Shown here: in pieces, positions 46,096-55,087 of the stretch
How the letters are laid out: the number at the start of each line of letters is the position of its first letter
Position numbering within the stretch: position 1 is the stretch's first letter
Notes under the pieces: model-generated
Told to the model about the DNA's origin: nothing
Databases searched by the model: none
What the model saw: the letters and a program-made list of their open reading frames with translations, nothing else
Made by a program: the position numbers and the translations under genes
DNA from: Gemmatimonadaceae bacterium
Lineage (GTDB): Bacteria > Gemmatimonadota > Gemmatimonadetes > Gemmatimonadales > Gemmatimonadaceae
Reading direction: 5' to 3'
DNA length: 64,000 bases
NCBI GenBank assembly: GCA_016742275.1
Contig: JACVCD010000005.1
Coordinates: 62,001-126,000 of the forward strand

Positions 46096-48441
46096 TCACC
46101 CACCCGTGCCAAACTGTCGTGTGAACTTCACAAACACGGTGCGCTGCTGTGGACGCACCCAATCGAAGAAGCTGTTGGCTTCGCGTCCATCGTTGAACAC
46201 GACAAACAGTCCGGTACCAGCCGTGTTGAGCCAACCGAAGCGCACATTGGCCGACCAGATGCGCTGCTGATTGTTGAACTGTGTGAGCGTCTGCACGAAC
46301 ACACGCGGTGTGAAGAAATAGTTGAGCCGCACCGCTTCAAGGGTTCGCTTGAAATCACCCTGCGGCAGCTTCACATCGTTGTGCTCCATGGTGAGCGAGC
46401 CGGAGAATGTGGCGCCACGACGCACCGTGAGTGTACCGCTTCCACCGCGCCGCGTGCCGGTGTAGAAACCACCGGCATCGAACCGACCATTCACCCACAC
46501 GTTTTCGCTCGGGTCCGTCTGATAGTCAAAGCCTAACGTACCCCAGTCATACTGACCAACCGGAAGCACAACTCCCGGCGCGATCTCAAACGGCGCCTGC
46601 AGACCTTCATGCGAGATGTTGTACTCAGGACCGAATCGTGAGCTGTTGGCAAACTCGATCTCCGTGAGATCGATGTGCCAGTAGCCGGTCTGGTAGTAGT
46701 TGTCCCGCTGCCCGTACACACCGCGGAAGCTGGCGTGCGGATTCCACTGCCGGAACCAGGCCCATTCGGGCTTTCGGACGAGACGCATCATGGACACATC
46801 ATAGGTGCGATAACCACCGGGGCGGCTCATGAAACCCACTTCCGGATTGAAATCCTCGCCGATGTGTGCATAGCGCGCGCTGTGGTTCCACACATTGGTC
46901 TGATAGGCGAGACGAGCGCTGTATGCGTTCTCGTCACCCGAACGGCCCGGCGTGTTCGTGATGGCGGCCCACAGGTCACCGGTCCATGCCTGACCAATAC
47001 CGATACGCCCATCAACAGCATACGTGCGATTCACATCCGCGCTGCTGTCGGTGCTCATGCGCTGCACGAACATGGCGCCCACGCGTGAACGCGACGACAG
47101 TTCGCGAATCACGCGCCCGACAGAGTACGACTGACCGTCACTGAACTCATCCGGCGCATCGGTGACCATCTGCAGCAAACCCACGGTTGTCTTGCCAACA
47201 CGGCCCGAGAGTCGGCCACCGCCCAGGATAGGCTGCGGTGTGCCGTTGTTGGAGATACCGATGCGGCGGGAGAAGAAGAGGTCGACGGCTTGCGGAGTGC
47301 CCGCACTGAACACACCGGCATTTTCTAGGAAGAACGGACGTTTCTCCGGGAAGAACACGGGGAAGCGGGTGAGATTCACACGCTGGTCGTCGACTTCGAC
47401 TTGCGCGAAGTCCGTGTTGTATGTGAGATCGAGCGTGAGTGACGGGGTCACGCCGTATTTGATCTCACCACCAAAGTCTGATGGCGTACGCGACGACTTC
47501 ACTCCGTTGCTCCACTGCTCCTGACTTGAAGTGAGCACGTAGGGCGTAATGGTCTGAATACGACGTACCGGCACATCGAGATTAGCCAGCGTGCCGGCCA
47601 GTGACAGGCGGTACAGATTGAACTGCCGCGGAATGAACGACCAGTAGAGCTCCTCGTTCTTGCGGCGGATCATGCGCGAGACATTGAGCCCCCACGACTG
47701 CTCGTCGTCGCCGGTCTGATAGCGCAGCGTGGAGAACGGGATGCGGAATTCGGCCGTCCACCCCAGCGAATCGATGCGCGTGGCAACGGTCCAGGACGCG
47801 TCCCAGTTCACATTAAAGCCACCCATGGCGCCGGCCTGCATGCGATTCTGTCCGGCGACATTGGCGCCGCCGCCTTCTCCTTCGCGAATGACCTGTCCGT
47901 CGTACTCCACGCCGGCAGGCGTAGTCGCAAACACGAAACCATTCTGCCGATCGTGATAGGTGTCGAAGATGAACGCGATGTAGTCGCTGTTCGCCAGCTG
48001 CACATCGCGGATCTTTTCGCCAGGCACAATGAGACGCGGCTCGCGATCAAACATGCGCGCGCCGATATAGAGATTGGCGCCATCGGTAGCGAAACGCACT
48101 TCGGTACGCTCCGACGCCGGCACGCCTTCATTGAGCTCACGCTGCAAGAACTCGCTGACGATTTCGCCGTCACGCCACACCGCTTCGTCCAGCACACCAT
48201 CGATGGTCGGCGCCGTGGTAATGCGCTGCGCCTTGGTTATCGGTAGCGGACGCGCGCGAGCCGCTCGGGCAAAGGAATCGGCAACAGCGGCATCGAGCCG
48301 AACAGCGGCACTCCCGCTACTGGCAGGCTGTGCGGCAACTCGCGTTGCACCAGCAACCGAAACGATGGAAGAAGCAGAGAAGAGGGCACACAACAACCAC
48401 GGCGCACGGAATCCGTGCGACAAGCGCCACTTGCGCGTCAT
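46096..48441 (-). CDS. DUF5916 outer-membrane protein with CBM9-like N-terminal domain
   Basis: A 781-residue exported protein. After the signal (to about residue 38) comes a CBM9-like beta-sandwich (about 68-250: APTIDGVLDEAVW, LYIGARMFDRE, DYIAFIFDTYHDRQNGFVF). The rest is the DUF5916 barrel-like region, with FPEKRPFFLENAGVFS as a strong signature and a terminal aromatic/Gly-rich end. Such proteins are common next to secreted peptidases and TonB systems and are of unknown function. It probably sits in the outer membrane. It begins 44 bp after the catabolic operon ends, on the same strand. Confidence 0.9.
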   Translation of the reverse strand: MTRKWRLSHGFRAPWLLCALFSASSIVSVAGATRVAAQPASSGSAAVRLDAAVADSFARAARARPLPITKAQRITTAPTIDGVLDEAVWRDGEIVSEFLQRELNEGVPASERTEVRFATDGANLYIGARMFDREPRLIVPGEKIRDVQLANSDYIAFIFDTYHDRQNGFVFATTPAGVEYDGQVIREGEGGGANVAGQNRMQAGAMGGFNVNWDASWTVATRIDSLGWTAEFRIPFSTLRYQTGDDEQSWGLNVSRMIRRKNEELYWSFIPRQFNLYRLSLAGTLANLDVPVRRIQTITPYVLTSSQEQWSNGVKSSRTPSDFGGEIKYGVTPSLTLDLTYNTDFAQVEVDDQRVNLTRFPVFFPEKRPFFLENAGVFSAGTPQAVDLFFSRRIGISNNGTPQPILGGGRLSGRVGKTTVGLLQMVTDAPDEFSDGQSYSVGRVIRELSSRSRVGAMFVQRMSTDSSADVNRTYAVDGRIGIGQAWTGDLWAAITNTPGRSGDENAYSARLAYQTNVWNHSARYAHIGEDFNPEVGFMSRPGGYRTYDVSMMRLVRKPEWAWFRQWNPHASFRGVYGQRDNYYQTGYWHIDLTEIEFANSSRFGPEYNISHEGLQAPFEIAPGVVLPVGQYDWGTLGFDYQTDPSENVWVNGRFDAGGFYTGTRRGGSGTLTVRRGATFSGSLTMEHNDVKLPQGDFKRTLEAVRLNYFFTPRVFVQTLTQFNNQQRIWSANVRFGWLNTAGTGLFVVFNDGREANSFFDWVRPQQRTVFVKFTRQFGTGG

Positions 48442-48485
48442 CTGATGGAGAAACGGAGGGGAATGTGGAGGAGGGACCGCGTAAT

Positions 48486-49649
48486 CTACCGGCCCGGAGG
48501 TATCAGTGCTGTACCTAGACTCGCCGGTGATCCGTCATGCTGCGCATGCCACAGAATTCCGCCACTCTCTCGCGGAAAACCAGCGAACTGAATGCTGGCG
48601 ACATCGCAGTCTCCGTCTTCGCCTGCAAGCCCCATTTGACGAAGTCGCCGCGCAGTCTCCCGCATGACAAACAGTGCGCGAGCAAGGATCTCCTCGCGCG
48701 ATTCATTCGTCTCATTCGTATCATGCAACGCATCGTCCCTCGCGGCGGAGATCATGCGCCCCAGCGACTCCAGGTCCACCTCACGCTTTCGTGCCGCACG
48801 CTCTGCAAAGAACACATGCACCAATGCGGCCCTTTCTGGGCTTCCCAGGCAGCGGGCGAACGCGACTCTCTCGCGAATGAGTCCTTCTTCCCCTGAGCAC
48901 ACGATCGCCGCTTCCACGCATTCCACGATCTGAAGCGCGGCGAATTGCTGCGGCGTGCGCTCCATGATGTCGCGGCGACAATGCCCCACCACCTCCAGCG
49001 CTGCCGTCCGATGAACAATTGCACGTCCTTCGAGAGCGCGTTTCACCGGCCCGCCCGTTTCGGCAAGCTCGCGAGCCCAATGCATGCCCTCATCAAGCGC
49101 GTCATACGCGACACGGTCAACCAGACCCACCGCGCACGCGCGTTCCGCCGACATGCGCGACGCACGCAGCATGAGTTCGAGCGCGCACTCCACACCGGCC
49201 AGCCGCGGCGTGCGCTGAGTACCTCCAGCACCCGGTAATAGCCCGAGCGTAATTTCCGGAAACGCAAACTCTGCGCCGGATGACGCCACACGGTAATGCG
49301 CAGCCAGCGCGATCTCAAAACCACCGCCGAGTGCAGCCCCCTGGATCACCGCGACAATGGGCTTGGTGCACGCTTCATACCGATCACAAACCGTGGCCAG
49401 CAACGGCTCGAGACGGGGGCCGGCAAATTCGCGAATGTCAGCACCGCCAATAAACAGGGCCCCTTCGGCACGCAGTACCATGACACGTAGCTGCGGGCTG
49501 TCTTCGAACTGCTGCAGGGCATCGAGCAGGCCTGCGCGAACCTGCTGTCCCAGCGCATTGACCGGAGGGTTGTCGATGGTCGCAACAAGGATGTCTCCAT
49601 CGACAACCAGACGCACCGGTTGGTGCGCTGCCAGATCTCCGGACGTCAC
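48486..49649 (-). CDS. Enoyl-CoA hydratase fused to remnants of a FadB/FadJ-like dehydrogenase
   Basis: A 387-residue protein starting at GTG 49649. Residues 1-200 are a crotonase domain (IDNPPVNALG, FIGGADIREF oxyanion region, GAALGGGFEIALAAHYR, GLLPGAGGTQR). About 215-290 matches the linker that joins hydratase to dehydrogenase in FadB/FadJ (EEGLIRERVAFARCLGSPE, then LVHVFFAERAARKR). The NAD-binding Rossmann domain expected next is absent. Residues 318-370 resemble the final 3-hydroxyacyl-CoA dehydrogenase C-domain (EEILARALFVMRETARR, then FAGFPRESGGILW). So it looks like a multifunctional enzyme with an internal deletion, last in the aromatic-acid operon. Confidence 0.82.
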   Translation of the reverse strand: MTSGDLAAHQPVRLVVDGDILVATIDNPPVNALGQQVRAGLLDALQQFEDSPQLRVMVLRAEGALFIGGADIREFAGPRLEPLLATVCDRYEACTKPIVAVIQGAALGGGFEIALAAHYRVASSGAEFAFPEITLGLLPGAGGTQRTPRLAGVECALELMLRASRMSAERACAVGLVDRVAYDALDEGMHWARELAETGGPVKRALEGRAIVHRTAALEVVGHCRRDIMERTPQQFAALQIVECVEAAIVCSGEEGLIRERVAFARCLGSPERAALVHVFFAERAARKREVDLESLGRMISAARDDALHDTNETNESREEILARALFVMRETARRLRQMGLAGEDGDCDVASIQFAGFPRESGGILWHAQHDGSPASLGTALIPPGR

Positions 49650-49660
49650 CGTGCGTCGCT

Positions 49661-50056
49661 CTATTCGGGGACGACGGCCGTGACTTCGATCTCCACCACC
49701 GCCCGCGACTCCATGAGCGCCACAACCTGTACGGCGGACATGGCAATGTCGTAGTGCCCAATCAGCTCACGAAACGCCTGACCAATCGAGGGAAGCGCGG
49801 CTCGATAGGCCTCACGATCCGTGATGTACCACGTCATGCGCACGATGTGCTGTGGACCCGCATCCGCTGCCGCCAGCACGGCCAGCACGTTGAGCAACGC
49901 CTGACGCGCCTGTCCTGCAAAGTCATCGGTCTGGAATGTCTCATTGGCATCCCATCCGATCATGCCAGCCACGAACACCTGGCGCCCACGCGCCGCAACA
50001 CCATTGGCATAGCCCTTGGGTCGCTTCCAGCCATCAGGGAGCAGCGGGGTGTTCAT
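49661..50056 (-). CDS. RidA family protein
   Basis: A 131-residue YjgF/YER057c/UK114-type protein. Family blocks are GRQVFVAGMIGWDANE, QARQALLNVLAVLAAA, IVRMTWYITDR and SAVQVVALMESRAVVEIEVTAV. RidA proteins hydrolyse reactive enamines and imines. Within this operon it may deaminate the imine formed from a 2-amino-substituted ring product, which is the main reason to favour 2-aminobenzoate as the pathway substrate (inference). Its ATG overlaps the ligase stop (ATGA). Confidence 0.92.
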   Translation of the reverse strand: MNTPLLPDGWKRPKGYANGVAARGRQVFVAGMIGWDANETFQTDDFAGQARQALLNVLAVLAAADAGPQHIVRMTWYITDREAYRAALPSIGQAFRELIGHYDIAMSAVQVVALMESRAVVEIEVTAVVPE

Positions 50057-51690
50057 GTCGTCTCCATCGTTTCAGCGTCCCGGTCGGAATCCCGCAAACG
50101 AAAACGCTGCAGCTTTCCTGTGTTGGTGCGAGGCAGTGTCGCGACAAACGCCACGGCACGTGGATACTTGTATGGCGCAACGGACTGCTTCACGTAGTCC
50201 TGCAGCGCCTTCACCATGGCAGTATCTGGGGCATAGCCCTCGCGCAGCACCACGTACGCCTTGACGATCTGCCCACGTTCATCATCGGGCACACCGGTTA
50301 CACCACACTCCGCTACGGCCGGATGTTGCAGCAGCACATTCTCTACTTCCGGACCGGCAATGTTGTAGCCGGACGAGATGATGATGTCGTCGGTTCGCGC
50401 GTGATAGTGGAAATACCCATCAGCGTCGATCAGGTAGGCATCGCCCGTGTAGTTCCAGCCATCGCGCACATAGGTGCGCTGCCGCTCATCGCGCAGATAT
50501 CGACAACCCGTCGGACCTTTCACGCGCAACTTGCCGATGGTTCCCACAGGAACCGGCACACCGGCATCATCCACGACCTCGGCGCGATAGCCCGGCACGG
50601 GAACACCTGTTGCACCGGGTCGCGCGTGTGTTTCGTCGGCGGAGATGAAGATGTGCAACAACTCCGTGGCACCGATACCATCAATGAGTTCGATACCGGT
50701 GACCACTCGCCACAGGGCACGTGTTGCGGCCGGCAGTGCTTCACCTGCCGACACACACTTGCGAAGCGCTGTCCCTCTCAAAGCATCGGGGTTGCCCGCC
50801 ATGGCCCGGTACGATGTGGGCGCAGTGAACAACACCGTGGCACCGTATTCCCGAATGCCTTCCAGCAGATGGGGTGGTGACACCTTGTCCAGCAACACGG
50901 TCGAAGCACCGATGGCCATGGGAAACAGCACGAGTCCGCCAAGACCGAATGTGAACGCCAATGGCGGACTGCCCATGAACACATCGTCCGCCGTGGCGCG
51001 CAACACATGCGGAGGCCAGCACTCACAGATCGCCATCACATCGCGATGGAAGTGCATCGTGGCCTTCGGAATTCCCGTCGTCCCGGACGTAAATGCGAGA
51101 AGACATGTGTCATCGCTCGCCGTGGCGACTGTGTCGAATGGCGCATCATGACGCGCCATCGCCGCTTCAAGTCCACTGGCACTTGCATCGTGATAGCAGC
51201 GCACATCACGCAAAATGGGCGCAACCAGTCTCGCCGCTTCAAGCTCTTCGAGGAGCGACGCGTCGCACAGCGCATGCGTGACCTGCGCGATGGCGATCAT
51301 CGTGCTGAGTTCCTTGGCCCGCAGCATCGGCATGGTCGTCACGGCGACAGCACCGACCTTCATGACAGCAAACCAGCAGGCCACGAGCATTGGGTGATTG
51401 GCCCCACGCAGCAGCACCCGATTGCCTGGCACCACGCCCATGTCGCTGACGAGCACGTGGGCAATGCGATCGGCCTTTTCTTGCAGGTCGCGATAGCTCC
51501 AGCGAATGCCAGGTGCGATCAGGCATGGGCGATCACCACCCCCTTGCTGGACGTGCGCATCAAGCAAAGGCGTTGCGCAATTGAGCTGCTCGGGAAATTG
51601 CAACGCCGGCAAGTCGAACAGAAACTCCGGCTGCTCAGCAGCCGGTGGTAGGTGATCACGAGCAAAGGTGTCGATGTGCGCGCTCGGCAT
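50053..51690 (-). CDS. Aryl-CoA ligase, 2-aminobenzoate-CoA ligase-like
   Basis: A 545-residue ANL-superfamily acyl-CoA synthetase. The AMP-binding motif is FTSGTTGIPKATMH. Also visible are GSPPLAFTFGLGG, DGIGATELLHIF, YTGDAYLIDADGYFHY, the hinge DDIIISSGYNIAGPEVE and the terminal catalytic lysine in RTNTGKLQRF. These resemble benzoate/2-aminobenzoate-CoA ligases. It activates the aromatic acid with ATP and CoA in the cytosol, the first step of the pathway. It lies in the middle of the operon with a RidA gene coupled behind it. Confidence 0.88.
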   Translation of the reverse strand: MPSAHIDTFARDHLPPAAEQPEFLFDLPALQFPEQLNCATPLLDAHVQQGGGDRPCLIAPGIRWSYRDLQEKADRIAHVLVSDMGVVPGNRVLLRGANHPMLVACWFAVMKVGAVAVTTMPMLRAKELSTMIAIAQVTHALCDASLLEELEAARLVAPILRDVRCYHDASASGLEAAMARHDAPFDTVATASDDTCLLAFTSGTTGIPKATMHFHRDVMAICECWPPHVLRATADDVFMGSPPLAFTFGLGGLVLFPMAIGASTVLLDKVSPPHLLEGIREYGATVLFTAPTSYRAMAGNPDALRGTALRKCVSAGEALPAATRALWRVVTGIELIDGIGATELLHIFISADETHARPGATGVPVPGYRAEVVDDAGVPVPVGTIGKLRVKGPTGCRYLRDERQRTYVRDGWNYTGDAYLIDADGYFHYHARTDDIIISSGYNIAGPEVENVLLQHPAVAECGVTGVPDDERGQIVKAYVVLREGYAPDTAMVKALQDYVKQSVAPYKYPRAVAFVATLPRTNTGKLQRFRLRDSDRDAETMETT

Positions 51691-51724
51691 GATCCAGTCT
51701 CAGAGAATCGAAGCGGGAGAAGGG

Positions 51725-52906
51725 CTAGGCTGGACGCGCAGCGGTGGACACATCACGCAACAACTCGCGGGCGATGATGAGCTGTTGGACCTCACTGGCT
51801 CCCTCGTAGATGCGGAGCGCGCGAATCTCGCGATACAGCCGTTCCACCGGCATGTCGTGCACCACACCGAGTCCGCCCCACAACTGCACGGCGGCATCGA
51901 TGACTTCCTGCGCACCTTCAGTAGCCACATACTTGGCCATGGCCGCTTCACGTGTCACGGTGTGCCCCTGATCGCGTCGCCAGGCCGCGCGATAGGTGAG
52001 CAATGCCGCTGAGTCGACCGTAGTGGCCATACGGGCCAGCGTAGCCTGCGTGAGCTGCATATCGCTCAGCACACCACCGAACATGCGACGCGTCGTGGCG
52101 CGCTGCAGCGCTTCGTCGAGAGCGCGTCGCGCGAACCCGAGTGCAGCTGCCGCCACCGATGTCCGAAATACATCGAGTGTACGCATGGCGATCTTGAATC
52201 CTTCACCTGCGGCACCGATGCGCTGGGTTACCGGAACGCGACACCAATCGAAACGCAGCCGCGCCAGAGGGTGCGGTGCAATCACATCTATGCGTTCAGC
52301 AATTGAGAAGCCCGGCGAATCGGCATCGACAATGAATGCCGAAATGCCACGAGCGCCCGGCGCCTCACCGGTGCGCGCGAAGACCACATAGAAGTCCGCA
52401 ATACCACCGTTCGAGATCCAGGTCTTTTCCCCGTCCAGGCGATACGCATCGCCATCAAGAACCGCCGCGCACTGCAATGACGCGACATCCGAACCGGAGT
52501 CGGGTTCAGAGAGCGCAAACGCCGCGATCGCCTCACCACTCGCCACACGTGGCAAATACCGCGCGCGCTGTGCATCGGAACCAGCCAGGGTAATGGCGCC
52601 GGAGCCCAAGCCCTGCATCGCGAACGCGAAGTCGGCCAGTCCATCATGACGCGCCAGCGTTTCGCGTGCGAGACAAATGGTCCGAGTATCGATCACATCG
52701 GCGGCACCACCCCATGCCGTGCCACCGACCGCATGCGCCAGCCATCCCGATTCACCCAGATCGCGCACCATCGCACGACACGTCGTGTCCACATCGGTGC
52801 CATGACGACCGTTCAGTGTGCGTGATGCCCACTCATCGAGCGCCGCAGCAAATTCAATATGTCGCGGCTCGAAGAATGGCCATTCGAGAAACTGCGTATC
52901 CGCCAT
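51725..52906 (-). CDS. Acyl-CoA dehydrogenase
   Basis: A 393-residue FAD-dependent acyl-CoA dehydrogenase. Family motifs include [81 protein letters not shown]. The catalytic base appears as Glu in [10 protein letters not shown], as in many members. It would introduce a double bond in a ring-opened or ring-reduced acyl-CoA intermediate. It lies 3 bp after the enoyl-CoA hydratase gene and 34 bp before the ligase gene. Confidence 0.92.
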   Translation of the reverse strand: MADTQFLEWPFFEPRHIEFAAALDEWASRTLNGRHGTDVDTTCRAMVRDLGESGWLAHAVGGTAWGGAADVIDTRTICLARETLARHDGLADFAFAMQGLGSGAITLAGSDAQRARYLPRVASGEAIAAFALSEPDSGSDVASLQCAAVLDGDAYRLDGEKTWISNGGIADFYVVFARTGEAPGARGISAFIVDADSPGFSIAERIDVIAPHPLARLRFDWCRVPVTQRIGAAGEGFKIAMRTLDVFRTSVAAAALGFARRALDEALQRATTRRMFGGVLSDMQLTQATLARMATTVDSAALLTYRAAWRRDQGHTVTREAAMAKYVATEGAQEVIDAAVQLWGGLGVVHDMPVERLYREIRALRIYEGASEVQQLIIARELLRDVSTAARPA

Positions 52907-52909
52907 GCT

Positions 52910-53761
52910 TCAACGCCCCTGAAAGACTGGCGTCTCGCGTGCCGCAAAGGCCTCGTACGCGGCGCGGAAATCCTGTGTGAGCATGCACAATGCCTGCGCC
53001 TGCGCTTCCGACTCGATGGCCTGTTCGATGCCCATGTTCCACTCCTGGTGGAGCATGGTTTTCGTGAGTCCATTGGCGAATGTCGGCCCCTCGGCCAGCT
53101 TGCGTGCCATCGCCTGCGCTTCGCTGAGAAGCTGATCGGGCGAATAGAGCTGATTGAAGAAGCCCCATCGCTCGGCCTCGTCACCACCGAGTGCGCGCCC
53201 GGTGAACAGCAGTTCGCTGGCGCGTCCCTGACCGATGATGCGAGGCAGCATGGCACAGGCCCCCATATCACAGCCGGCGAGCCCAACACGATTGAAGAGA
53301 AACGCGACCCGTGTGCGTGCTGTGCCGTACCGGAGATCGGATGCCATGGCGAGAATGGCGCCCGCTCCAGCACACACACCATCCACGGCGGCCACGATGG
53401 GCTGCGGACATGCCCGCATGGCCAGCACGAGATCACCGGTCATACGCGTGAAGCGCAGCAGATCCGGTGCCGACAGGGCAACGAGTGGCGCGATGATTTC
53501 ATGCACATCACCGCCCGAGCAGAAATTGCCACCTGCGCCCGTAAGAACGATCACCTTCACATCGGTGGCCTGCCTCAGGGCACGAAAACAGTCACGCAGC
53601 TCGGCGTAACTCTCGAACGTTAGCGGATTCTTCCGTTCTGGCCGATTGAGCGTGATTGTGGCGACAACACCATCGAGCGACCACCCGAAGTGAGTGGCCA
53701 CAAAGTTGGCCATAGGACGCGTCGTACCGGCATCGAGACCGGTGGATGGCACGGTCGTCAT
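52910..53761 (-). CDS. Enoyl-CoA hydratase/isomerase family protein
   Basis: A 283-residue crotonase-fold protein: [32 protein letters not shown] (oxyanion hole), [27 protein letters not shown], and [22 protein letters not shown] where the glutamate/aspartate pair is usually found. It probably hydrates or opens a ring-derived CoA thioester. The ATG overlaps the MarR stop (ATGA) and the stop is 3 bp from the dehydrogenase start. Confidence 0.92.
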   Translation of the reverse strand: MTTVPSTGLDAGTTRPMANFVATHFGWSLDGVVATITLNRPERKNPLTFESYAELRDCFRALRQATDVKVIVLTGAGGNFCSGGDVHEIIAPLVALSAPDLLRFTRMTGDLVLAMRACPQPIVAAVDGVCAGAGAILAMASDLRYGTARTRVAFLFNRVGLAGCDMGACAMLPRIIGQGRASELLFTGRALGGDEAERWGFFNQLYSPDQLLSEAQAMARKLAEGPTFANGLTKTMLHQEWNMGIEQAIESEAQAQALCMLTQDFRAAYEAFAARETPVFQGR

Positions 53762-54327
53762 GACGCGCGCTCCTTTTTTGAAGGGGAAGCTGGGCGCTGC
53801 GACGCGAGATGCACGCGCAGACGTCCGAGATGGGCATACAGCGCGTCACGATGCGGAGCGTCGAATCCGTCCAACAACTCCACCAGCCATTGCTCATGCT
53901 CGGCGGCTATACGAAGAAATCGCCGACGACCACCTGGTGTGAGCCGCACGATCGTGGAGCGCCCGTCCGTGGGGTCCGCCAAACGCTCTACCCAGCCATC
54001 GGCGATGAGTTGCGTCGTGAGCACGGTCACGTTGCCGCCGGTCACCATGAGATAGCGTGACAAGGCATTGAGGCGAAGACCCGTCGGATGACGTTCGAGC
54101 TGCGCGAGGTAGTCGAAGCGCGGGAGCGTAATGTCGAATCGCTCACGCAATCGGGAGCGAATATGCTGCTCGATCTCAGCGCTGCAGGAGAATAGACGCA
54201 ACCACAGACGTACGGCTGAGTGATCATCCACCGAAGCCCGGGCTTCCTGTCCGATTTCTGCATCGTCCACCACGTGCACACGGGCGAATCGGCGGGCACT
54301 GCCATTGGCGCTCTTGCGTGCACTCAT
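53758..54327 (-). CDS. MarR family transcriptional regulator
   Basis: A 189-residue regulator from ATG 54327, one base after the SDR stop; a start at 54348 is possible. The winged-helix part reads [26 protein letters not shown], then [34 protein letters not shown], which is classic MarR. The N-terminal 40 residues are an extra basic/acidic extension. Lying inside the operon, it is likely an autoregulator responding to an aromatic-CoA intermediate. A near-palindrome at 57492-57509 upstream of the first gene is a candidate operator. Confidence 0.92.
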   Translation of the reverse strand: MSARKSANGSARRFARVHVVDDAEIGQEARASVDDHSAVRLWLRLFSCSAEIEQHIRSRLRERFDITLPRFDYLAQLERHPTGLRLNALSRYLMVTGGNVTVLTTQLIADGWVERLADPTDGRSTIVRLTPGGRRRFLRIAAEHEQWLVELLDGFDAPHRDALYAHLGRLRVHLASQRPASPSKKERAS

Positions 54328-54328
54328 A

Positions 54329-55087
54329 TCACGAAATCTCACCGCCACTCACCGGCATGGCCACACCGGTGATGGCACTTGCTTCGGAGGACACTAACCA
54401 CGAAACCGCCGCAGCCACATCGTCCGGTGTGATGAAGCGTCCCTGTGGATTGTGCGCCGACAGCGTGGCGCGTGCCTCCACTTCAGTGCGACCCGTTCGT
54501 GCCACGATAGTGGCCACACTCTCGCGCAAGATGTCGGTTTCCGTGAACCCGGGGCACACCGCGTTGACGGTCACACCCTTTGTCGCCACCTCGAGCGCCA
54601 ACGCACGTGTCAGTCCGACCACACCGTGCTTGGCGGCAGTGTAGGCCGTGACGTAGGGATAGCCACGCAACGCCGCCGTACTGGCGATCGTCACGATGCG
54701 CCCCCAACCTGATTGCAACATGCCAGGCAACACCGCACGGGCGCACACAAAGGGCGCCGTGAGATTGACGGCCATCATGCGCTGCCAATCTTCGTCGGTC
54801 GTGCGCACCAACGGCGCACTGTGCGCTTGACCTGCATTGTTGATCAGAATGTCGACGGTTGGAATCGCCTGCACCGAGCGGGTGACTGCATCGGAGTCGG
54901 TGACATCGCAGGTCACCACACCAATCACTGACGCACCGAGTCGCTCCGCCACTGCATCCAGCGATTCGCGGGTCCGCCCAAGCAACGTGAGACGGACGCC
55001 ATCAGCGGCCAGCCGCTCGGCAATAGCCGCACCAATACCGCGCCCGGCGCCGGTAATCAGCGCATGCTTTCCGTGCAGTGTGCTCAT
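54329..55087 (-). CDS. SDR family oxidoreductase of aromatic-acid operon
   Basis: A 252-residue classical [21 protein letters not shown] (NAD(P) binding), [14 protein letters not shown]-type catalytic Ser in [24 protein letters not shown] (Tyr-x-x-x-Lys present), ending [14 protein letters not shown]. It is probably a 3-hydroxyacyl-CoA dehydrogenase, supplying the oxidation step that the truncated FadB-like protein of this operon lacks (inference). The ATG overlaps the stop of the first gene. Confidence 0.92.
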   Translation of the reverse strand: MSTLHGKHALITGAGRGIGAAIAERLAADGVRLTLLGRTRESLDAVAERLGASVIGVVTCDVTDSDAVTRSVQAIPTVDILINNAGQAHSAPLVRTTDEDWQRMMAVNLTAPFVCARAVLPGMLQSGWGRIVTIASTAALRGYPYVTAYTAAKHGVVGLTRALALEVATKGVTVNAVCPGFTETDILRESVATIVARTGRTEVEARATLSAHNPQGRFITPDDVAAAVSWLVSSEASAITGVAMPVSGGEIS

